This document shows positions 7,292 through 11,891 of a stretch of 11,891 nt of DNA, piece after piece (position 1 is the first letter of the stretch; every line of letters starts with the position of its first letter). The translations under genes and the position numbers were made by a program. Under the pieces are notes generated by a model. That model saw only the letters and a list, made by a program, of their open reading frames with translations, made no database searches and was not told the origin of the DNA. This stretch comes from Desulfuromusa sp. (GTDB lineage: Bacteria; Desulfobacterota; Desulfuromonadia; Desulfuromonadales; Geopsychrobacteraceae). The DNA lies in NCBI GenBank assembly GCA_029933365.1, contig JAOZOH010000087.1, positions 1 through 11,891 of the forward strand, read 5' to 3'.

Positions 7292-7337
7292 GGGGTGACT
7301 CTGGGGAGTATTGGGGAGTATTGGGGAGTATTGGGGA
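7292..7337 (+). repeat. 10-bp tandem repeat (TTGGGGAGTA, ~3.7 copies) forming a five-run G-quadruplex motif
   Basis: The unit TTGGGGAGTA is repeated head to tail from 7301 (first copy CTGGGGAGTA) to 7337, the last copy being partial. With the GGGG at 7292-7295 this gives five G4 runs (7292-7295, 7303-7306, 7313-7316, 7323-7326, 7333-7336) separated by loops of 7, 6, 6 and 6 nt. That satisfies the standard G4-N1-7 quadruplex pattern with one spare run. The G-rich strand is the sense strand for the downstream PEP-CTERM gene, but the repeat lies upstream of the predicted promoter. Confidence 0.85.
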
Positions 7338-7367
7338 AGAAAACATTAGCGCCATCCCACTAAAAGT

Positions 7368-7386
7368 GTGTCGGAAAAGTTTACAC
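7368..7386 (+). promoter_or_regulatory. TGTCGGAA..TTACAC element, likely enhancer-binding-protein site for the PEP-CTERM gene
   Basis: GTGTCGGAAAAGTTTACAC is partly palindromic (GTGT...ACAC). Closely similar elements occur inverted after the gene at 8408-8426 and 8427-8443. It lies 60 nt upstream of the -24 element of a predicted sigma-54 promoter, the usual place for an upstream activating sequence. PEP-CTERM/exosortase systems commonly include the PrsK/PrsR pair, PrsR being a sigma-54-dependent response regulator. Assigning this site to PrsR is inference. Confidence 0.6.
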
Positions 7387-7404
7387 AAGAAGACAATTTC
7401 TTTT

Positions 7405-7436
7405 TGTGAGTCAGCAACTTACTGTATATACTCACA
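7405..7436. repeat. Inverted repeat TGTGAGT-N18-ACTCACA
   Basis: A perfect 7-bp inverted repeat has arms at 7405-7411 and 7430-7436. It sits between the upstream TGTCGGAA element and the sigma-54 promoter, so it could be an operator or a looping-protein site. It has no known owner. Confidence 0.4.
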
Positions 7437-7445
7437 TTAGTTGCG

Positions 7446-7461
7446 GGGCATTTTTCTTGCG
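7446..7461 (+). promoter_or_regulatory. Predicted sigma-54 (RpoN) promoter of the PEP-CTERM gene
   Basis: GGGCAT-TTTTC-TTGCG has the invariant GG (7447-7448) and GC (7459-7460) exactly 10 nt apart, and GGCA and TTGC match the TGGCAC-N5-TTGCA consensus. The start of transcription would be near 7472, giving a leader of about 140 nt. A 7-bp inverted repeat TAGACAT...ATGTCTA (7469-7496) overlaps that predicted start. Confidence 0.6.
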
Positions 7462-7610
7462 TACTCATTAGACATTCAATTCAATTTATATGTCTATCCA
7501 ATTTTTGCCTGCCACATTTTGAACCTGTCAGTGTTACTGCCATTAAATATGTTTCTCAAGATGTTCATGGATTTGTTCTCTAACCTAGAGTCATTCAAAG
7601 GGAGGTTACT

Positions 7611-8393
7611 GTGAAAAGATTTCTATTAGGGATGTTTATCTGTCTGCTTTTTTCTCTCAGTGTTGCAAGTGTCTCCACGGCGACATTATTTAACAAGTAC
7701 TATGAGGGGGATCGTGTTGTCTATGATGATATGAATGATCTCTACTGGTATCCCATTCTAGCGGATTTTACCGACATGACCCGGGCAGAACAGGTAGAAG
7801 CCATCAAGAAGCTTGATTATGGCGGCCTGACAAACTGGGAAATGGCCAATTGGGGGCAAACAATGGCCCTCAAAGAATCTCTTGTAGAGATGGCAGAAAC
7901 AAATATCCCGTGGAACTTCAGCCACCTGGGTCTGGCTGATCCGTTGATTCCTGACGTATCTGGCATCAGACTACCGAGCTCTCCTTATCTCGCTTGGTCA
8001 GTCGATGCTACAGACTTTTTCACCCCTGCCAACGAGCCTACTAGTATTTTCGGGGGGAGACTGCCCGGGGTGTTTCTCGACGGCCGCTATGACGGCCCCG
8101 GAATCGTCAGGGACGACAGCGTTCCCGAACTATGGTCTTTTGACCATACAGGAACAGGTACGGATCATTGGTTTATACACAACCTGGCAACTCCGAACGC
8201 TCCCGAAGGGCATTTTTTAACAATGGTGTACAATTACGATGGTCACCTTGCTGCTGATGACGCACTAAGAACGGGGAGGGGTTTATTAAGTGCTTGGGCG
8301 GTGGCGGCGGCCCCCGTCCCAGAGCCTTCAACCATCCTTCTCCTCGGCAGTGGACTGGCAGGATTGGCCTTTTATAGAAGGAAGAGAAAGTAA
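7611..8393 (+). CDS. Secreted PEP-CTERM sorting domain protein
   Basis: This exported protein of 260 residues has an N-terminal signal peptide (MKRFLLGMFICLLFSLSVA, cleavage probably after A24) and a C-terminal PEP-CTERM tripartite signal. The signal consists of VPEPS (236-240), a hydrophobic span (about 242-255) and the basic end YRRKRK. An exosortase in the inner membrane would cleave at the PEP motif, and such proteins usually end up in the exopolysaccharide or biofilm matrix. The body (25-235) is rich in aromatic and acidic residues; NDLYWYP...TNWEMANWGQ (about 43-85) resembles segments common in PEP-CTERM proteins but gives no enzymatic clue. There is only one cysteine, in the signal peptide. 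The GTG start at 7611 has GGAGG 5 nt upstream. The gene is transcribed alone, with its own sigma-54-type promoter and terminator. No exosortase is in the window. Confidence 0.93.
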   Translation: MKRFLLGMFICLLFSLSVASVSTATLFNKYYEGDRVVYDDMNDLYWYPILADFTDMTRAEQVEAIKKLDYGGLTNWEMANWGQTMALKESLVEMAETNIPWNFSHLGLADPLIPDVSGIRLPSSPYLAWSVDATDFFTPANEPTSIFGGRLPGVFLDGRYDGPGIVRDDSVPELWSFDHTGTGTDHWFIHNLATPNAPEGHFLTMVYNYDGHLAADDALRTGRGLLSAWAVAAAPVPEPSTILLLGSGLAGLAFYRRKRK

Positions 8394-8407
8394 GGTATAA
8401 AAAATAA

Positions 8408-8443
8408 GTGTTAGGTTTTCCGACACTGTAAAATATTCCGACA
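8408..8443 (-). promoter_or_regulatory. Two adjacent inverted copies of the TGTCGGAA..TTACAC element
   Basis: GTGTTAGGTTTTCCGACAC (8408-8426) matches the reverse complement of the element at 7368-7386 at 16 of 19 positions. TGTAAAATATTCCGACA (8427-8443) matches it at 15 of 17. They abut directly between the PEP-CTERM stop and its terminator, facing the gene. I found no sigma-54 promoter beside them on either strand by eye. Confidence 0.6.
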
Positions 8444-8454
8444 AATAGCAATCG

Positions 8455-8486
8455 AAGCGGGGTCATCTAATGGCTCCGCTTTTTTA
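8455..8486 (+). terminator. Rho-independent terminator of the PEP-CTERM gene
   Basis: AAGCGGGGTC (8455-8464) pairs with GGCTCCGCTT (8472-8481), a 10-bp stem with two G-T pairs and loop ATCTAAT, followed by a run of six T (8480-8485). It lies about 60 nt after the stop codon. Confidence 0.85.
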
Positions 8487-8604
8487 TTTCATAAATCAGG
8501 ATTGCACATTTGATAACGGAGTTTAGGACGGAATTGTTCCATTTTTATAACTGGTAATATTTGATTTTTCTATATTAAATTCCGAATACCCAACAAAAAT
8601 GATA

Positions 8605-8657
8605 AAGGGCCAAACGATACAAATCGTTTGGCCCTTAGTCTTTGTTATTAACAAAGA
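8605..8657 (-). terminator. Perfect 14-bp hairpin plus second hairpin ending the YdbL-like gene
   Basis: AAGGGCCAAACGAT (8605-8618) and ATCGTTTGGCCCTT (8623-8636) form a perfect 14-bp stem with loop ACAA. On the minus strand it is followed by CCCTTTATCATTTTT, a broken T-tract. A second inverted repeat, TCTTTGTT-ATT-AACAAAGA (8639-8657), lies between it and the stop codon at 8663. Together they should end minus-strand transcription; the symmetric first stem may also act on the plus strand. Confidence 0.75.
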
Positions 8658-8662
8658 GGCGG

Positions 8663-9250
8663 TTATTTCTGTCCCCAACTTCCGTCAGAATTTTCCAGAT
8701 ACCAACCTTTTTGAGCTTGATTGCGCCACGAATCAGCAAAAATACTCTGCACTTCACCAGCCTTATCCGGGAAATTGTTGGCAACGGCTATTTCTTTGTA
8801 AAGGCGTTGACGGTCTTGATTCTCTGCTTTTACCAATTTATTCAGCTGCCCTTTCTGCTTAAGGGCCAGCCCTTTGGTGCTGTGGATTTTAAGCAGACCA
8901 TCGTGACTGAGTCCCACATTTCCGGCATTCAGGAAACCGATCAACGCAGTCGAGCGGTTTTTAATTGAGTCTTTGATGGCGCGGATAGCTGGGGTACTGA
9001 CATTAATATCCTGCCCTGCAATCGCATTTGTTGGGAGTAGCAGCTGGTAAAAACTGCTGCCGGGGGCTTTCTTCTTGCTCTGTGGAACTGCCTCTTCAGT
9101 TCCCTTCCGGGCGTTATCGCCCCAAACTTCGTTGACGATTTTATCCGCAGCGCCGCGAAGTTCTTCTGCCGGGAAATAAATATTAATCGTTACACAAGAG
9201 ACAACCGATAGTGCCAGTAGTAAGCTTAAACTGCGAGTGATAGATTTCAT
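8663..9250 (-). CDS. ydbL: Lipoprotein with YnbE-like N-terminus and YdbL (DUF1318) domain
   Basis: This outer-membrane-type lipoprotein has 195 residues. The signal peptide (1-18) ends in lipobox VVSC with the lipidated Cys at 19, followed by VTINIYFPAEELRGAADKIV (20-39), a segment resembling the E. coli lipoprotein YnbE, which also has a TIN-type strand after its Cys. A polar linker (about 45-75) precedes a DUF1318/YdbL-like domain (about 110-195) with LALKQKGQLNKLV, RLYKEIAVANNFP and a terminal KGWYLENSDGSWGQK. In E. coli, ydbH-ynbE-ydbL form an operon for phospholipid transport between membranes: YnbE joins YdbH to the outer membrane and YdbL modulates this. Here one protein seems to carry both parts. 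The start has a strong AAGGAGG 5 nt upstream. It lies 32 nt after the YdbH-like gene and is certainly in its operon. Confidence 0.85.
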   Translation of the reverse strand: MKSITRSLSLLLALSVVSCVTINIYFPAEELRGAADKIVNEVWGDNARKGTEEAVPQSKKKAPGSSFYQLLLPTNAIAGQDINVSTPAIRAIKDSIKNRSTALIGFLNAGNVGLSHDGLLKIHSTKGLALKQKGQLNKLVKAENQDRQRLYKEIAVANNFPDKAGEVQSIFADSWRNQAQKGWYLENSDGSWGQK

Positions 9251-9282
9251 TTTTCCTCCTTCTGGGTTCCCGCCATCCTGCT

Positions 9283-11891
9283 TTAGTTCCCAGCGCGATC
9301 AATCCGGCTGAGGCGATTCATCATCTCTTTGAAAGAGATGGTCGGTGTGGTGGTTGTTATATCAATTCGGGGTGGAAGTAGCCCGCCATGAACCAGATAT
9401 TTATCCGAGCCGGATAAAGCTGTTCCTAATAAGGTAAAGGTATCATTATTCAGTGAGCATTTGAAACCGATCTTTTGATAGCGGTAAAAATCGATAAAAC
9501 GATAGATTCCCCTAGATAACGCGGCAGATATCCCCCCTTGGCCAATAATACTGAGATTATTCAGAGCTTTAACGCTGATGTTGCGTTTTCCACCCTTGCG
9601 GGTCGCAATGATAGCGTCAAAAGCGGCAGGCGAACTGCCAAATAGTTTTAAACCATGGATATATCCGTCAAGTATCCCGTTCATTTCCCCAAAATCGAAA
9701 GTTCGGGTTGCCTGTAATAGATTCAGTCCAGAAAAGTCAATATCGGTATGAAAGGTCGGATAGCTGGAGAACGGCTCACTGTAACTCATATTGCGCAACT
9801 GAAAACGGCCGCCAAAGACCTCAATGCGGGCAAGACCTTCAGTGCTGAGCTGGCGGTCGGCATAGTGGATGGTTCCTAAATCTGCGCTGACTCGACCTTG
9901 CATCACAGGCCAACCGAGTTCTTGTGTCAATATTTCTAAGTCGACTTCACTAATATTGATTTTGACCGATCCCTGCAGTTTGTCATCTGGCCATCCCAGG
10001 GTGAGATTATCAATTGCTACCCGGCCACCAGCAAGTTTCAGTAGTAGTGGTGAAAGAAAGGTGAAACGGTTGCTTGACGCAGCCAGTTCAAGCCGACCCT
10101 GCTCCAGGGTTGCCAGGCCGGCAGATAATGTTCTGAAAGATATTTCCCCGCTATATTCTGTGTCTGGCTCAATATTGGTTGGTGCTTGTTCCGAGCTGAG
10201 CGCAAAGGGGATGGTACCGTTTCCATCAATAATTTCCAGCCGCTGACGATCCCAGTAGGCATTCAACTTCTTGAGTCGGAGGGCTCCATTTGTTTGCCAG
10301 CTGTTAGGGTTCCAGAGCAGGTTGTAGTCGAGTAACATTCCACCTTCAAGAGTCAGTCCTGTCAGTGCCGGTTTGAATTCACTTAAGAGTGGCCCGATAT
10401 GTTTCCCGTAGCTTTCAGCCAGGTTAACAACCTCGATTTGTCCCTGCGTGCTGATTTTGCCCAGGCTGAACTGACCCGCAGTCGTCAGGGTTCCAAGTTG
10501 TGGAAGATTGATCTTGACAGAGCAGGTGCTCAGTTGTTGCGTGTCTGGGGAGAAGTTTCCGGTTAAATCAAAATCCCCTTGATAAGCAGAAAGGTCGGCA
10601 TAGAATTCACCTGCAAGAATTTCCTCAGCCGCAAGAGTGCCATTCAGTTCTAGCGCCAACGGCCCCTCCTCCCAGGCGCCACTGATTTTGCCCTGTAGTT
10701 CGATAGCGCCTTCACCAATCCCCGTTTGTCCATCTGTGGACATGTAGTTCAGGTGTGCAAGGGACAGTTGCTGCAAATTAAGAGAAAATTTCTGCGGGGA
10801 ACCTTTTCCTGAACCGTGGAGATGCACTTGCGCACTCAATTCATCACCGCGTGCCAGGGTAAAACTGATTGAAGTTTCTTCCAAACTGGCTTGGTCGGAG
10901 CTGAGGCGCACCTTCCCGCGTCCGTCAAACTGGTTCAACCGCAGCTCAGGCAAGGCAACCTCATCGGCAGCCAAGCGGAGGTTACCAACCCAATCCTTTG
11001 CTTTTCTGGTTAATTGCCCGGAAAATTTTAGTCCGTTGAGCGATTGAATCTGAGCCGGGATTTTCCTTGCAGCCAGCAGCTTTTTAATCTCATGAAGGTC
11101 AGATGCCGTTAGAGAAAAGTTCAGTTGCCGAAAATTTCCGTTTACCGAAAGAAAAGGGTATGCGGCCAGCTTCAGGTTGAGTGAAAGTTTTTCCTTTTTA
11201 TTGTTCAGAAACAGTTCCCCCTGGCCGCTGAGATCGATAATATTGAACAGATAAGTATCACCAGGTTGATCTGTCGGGAGACCGTGAATATCAGAAGTTA
11301 CTTGAAACTTATCCCCCTGCAGAGAGTATTTTGTTGACAGTCGCAGGCCACCGGCTATCTGCAAAGCGGGATCACCAAACAACTCAGTTTTGAGGCTACC
11401 AAGGTCAGGAATTTCCACCAGCGCCTGTCCGGTTAGATTGTTTGTGTTACCAAGGTGGGTGCTGAAGTTACAAGTTGATCTGGCCGGTCCTTGGAACTGA
11501 CCGGAAACTTGCCAGCCCTCCTGTTCCTGGTGGAGCTGAAGCTTGAGTTGAGCAAAGTTTCCGTTCAAATTATCCCAGCCGATCAGCCCTTTTGACACCT
11601 CTCCCTCAAGGTTGAACATCTGATTTTCCAGGGCAAAAATGATAGTCGTATCAGTGAGAGAAAAAGCCAGCTCTTTGGGCAATAGTAAGGGCTGTCCCAT
11701 GGCCGATAGGATGCCTTGTAGTTTGCTGTGATCAAATTGTTTCAGGCGTAAAGTATTGCGACCCAGAGCAAAATCAGTCCCGCTGAGGATTATCTGCAGT
11801 GGTGCAGTGAGAAGCTGGTTGTCCTGCCAGGAGAGGCTTTCCAGGGTCAGGATTTTCTGTCGGGATAATTCAACTGTTCCGGCCAGAGCGA
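9283..11891 (-). CDS. ydbH: YdbH-like AsmA-fold intermembrane phospholipid transport protein (5' end beyond window)
   Basis: The frame is open from the stop at 9283 to the right edge, giving 868 visible residues. The Met at 11700 is internal, because about 63 codons without a stop lie upstream of it and read as the same type of sequence. The protein is a long run of short amphipathic beta strands with little else, as in AsmA/TamB/YdbH proteins, which form a hydrophobic groove spanning the periplasm. The C-terminal ~200 residues carry YdbH family features: GRVSADLGTIHYADRQLSTEG, then IEVFGGRFQLRNM, LNNLSIIGQGG and GIYRFIDFYRYQKIGFKCSL, ending near LLPPRIDITT. E. coli YdbH has about 879 residues and a single N-terminal membrane helix, which here would lie off the edge. 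It is anchored in the inner membrane and helps move phospholipids to the outer membrane redundantly with TamB and YhdP. The lipoprotein gene follows after 32 nt. Confidence 0.88.
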   Translation of the reverse strand, partial: ALAGTVELSRQKILTLESLSWQDNQLLTAPLQIILSGTDFALGRNTLRLKQFDHSKLQGILSAMGQPLLLPKELAFSLTDTTIIFALENQMFNLEGEVSKGLIGWDNLNGNFAQLKLQLHQEQEGWQVSGQFQGPARSTCNFSTHLGNTNNLTGQALVEIPDLGSLKTELFGDPALQIAGGLRLSTKYSLQGDKFQVTSDIHGLPTDQPGDTYLFNIIDLSGQGELFLNNKKEKLSLNLKLAAYPFLSVNGNFRQLNFSLTASDLHEIKKLLAARKIPAQIQSLNGLKFSGQLTRKAKDWVGNLRLAADEVALPELRLNQFDGRGKVRLSSDQASLEETSISFTLARGDELSAQVHLHGSGKGSPQKFSLNLQQLSLAHLNYMSTDGQTGIGEGAIELQGKISGAWEEGPLALELNGTLAAEEILAGEFYADLSAYQGDFDLTGNFSPDTQQLSTCSVKINLPQLGTLTTAGQFSLGKISTQGQIEVVNLAESYGKHIGPLLSEFKPALTGLTLEGGMLLDYNLLWNPNSWQTNGALRLKKLNAYWDRQRLEIIDGNGTIPFALSSEQAPTNIEPDTEYSGEISFRTLSAGLATLEQGRLELAASSNRFTFLSPLLLKLAGGRVAIDNLTLGWPDDKLQGSVKINISEVDLEILTQELGWPVMQGRVSADLGTIHYADRQLSTEGLARIEVFGGRFQLRNMSYSEPFSSYPTFHTDIDFSGLNLLQATRTFDFGEMNGILDGYIHGLKLFGSSPAAFDAIIATRKGGKRNISVKALNNLSIIGQGGISAALSRGIYRFIDFYRYQKIGFKCSLNNDTFTLLGTALSGSDKYLVHGGLLPPRIDITTTTPTISFKEMMNRLSRIDRAGN

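Noticed and set aside
7301..7337. Tandem repeat considered as a CRISPR array
   Set aside because: Units are 10 bp and directly abutting with no spacers, and no cas genes are present.
7025..7388. Minus-strand ORFs with strings such as EREDSNLRHLGSK and GARGFEPPTSW
   Set aside because: These are the well-known translation artefacts of sequence antisense to a tRNA gene; here they read through the tRNA-Pro relic. No ribosome binding site or family supports them.
8599..8968. Plus-strand ORFs of 87 and 108 codons
   Set aside because: Both are antisense to the YdbL-like lipoprotein, and one starts inside its terminator hairpin.
9869..10246. Plus-strand ORF of 125 codons
   Set aside because: It is antisense to the YdbH-like gene, with low-complexity Ser/Arg composition and no ribosome binding site.

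Overview
The window looks like chromosomal DNA of a Gram-negative bacterium, most likely a Desulfuromonas/Geobacter/Pelobacter-type (Desulfuromonadota) organism. The evidence is the mix of outer-membrane lipoproteins, a YdbH-type intermembrane protein, a PEP-CTERM protein under an apparent sigma-54 promoter, a Bacteroides-type AMP nucleosidase and an RhlE-type RNA helicase. The taxonomic call is inference.

Layout. Positions 1-4864 are almost entirely minus strand. Reading right to left, a polytopic membrane protein (4864-4010) is followed by a DUF2132/VF530-type small protein (3931-3692). A good sigma-70 promoter (3640-3612) then precedes a tightly spaced set: a Na+/phosphate cotransporter with a PhoU-like tail (3542-1857), a DUF1460 amidase-like lipoprotein (1826-963) and an RhlE-like DEAD-box helicase that runs off the left edge (943-1). 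Positions 5075-6878 are plus strand: a GIY-YIG UPF0213 protein and a YheU/UPF0270 protein 8 nt apart, a 34-residue lysine-rich micro-protein, a terminator, and AMP nucleosidase.

Positions 6879-8486 are the least ordinary part. They hold a full-length but decayed tRNA-Pro(UGG)-like sequence whose T-arm and 3' end are perfect. Next comes a five-run G4 tandem repeat, then a regulatory region with a TGTCGGAA...TTACAC element and a sigma-54 -24/-12 promoter. These lead into a secreted PEP-CTERM protein, followed by two inverted copies of the same element and a strong terminator. Positions 8605-11891 are minus strand: a YdbH-like AsmA-fold protein (open at the right edge) followed by a lipoprotein that appears to combine YnbE-like and YdbL (DUF1318) parts, ending at a perfect 14-bp hairpin.

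How the genes work together. The YdbH/YdbL pair probably acts in phospholipid transport between the inner and outer membranes. The PEP-CTERM protein would be processed by an exosortase encoded elsewhere. The phosphate transporter, amidase-like lipoprotein and helicase are probably co-transcribed, although no shared pathway is evident. No complete new defence or mobile system is visible. The best leads are the PEP-CTERM regulatory architecture, the tRNA relic next to a G-quadruplex motif, the membrane protein with two conserved-looking intramembrane aspartates, and the YnbE-YdbL-like composite lipoprotein.
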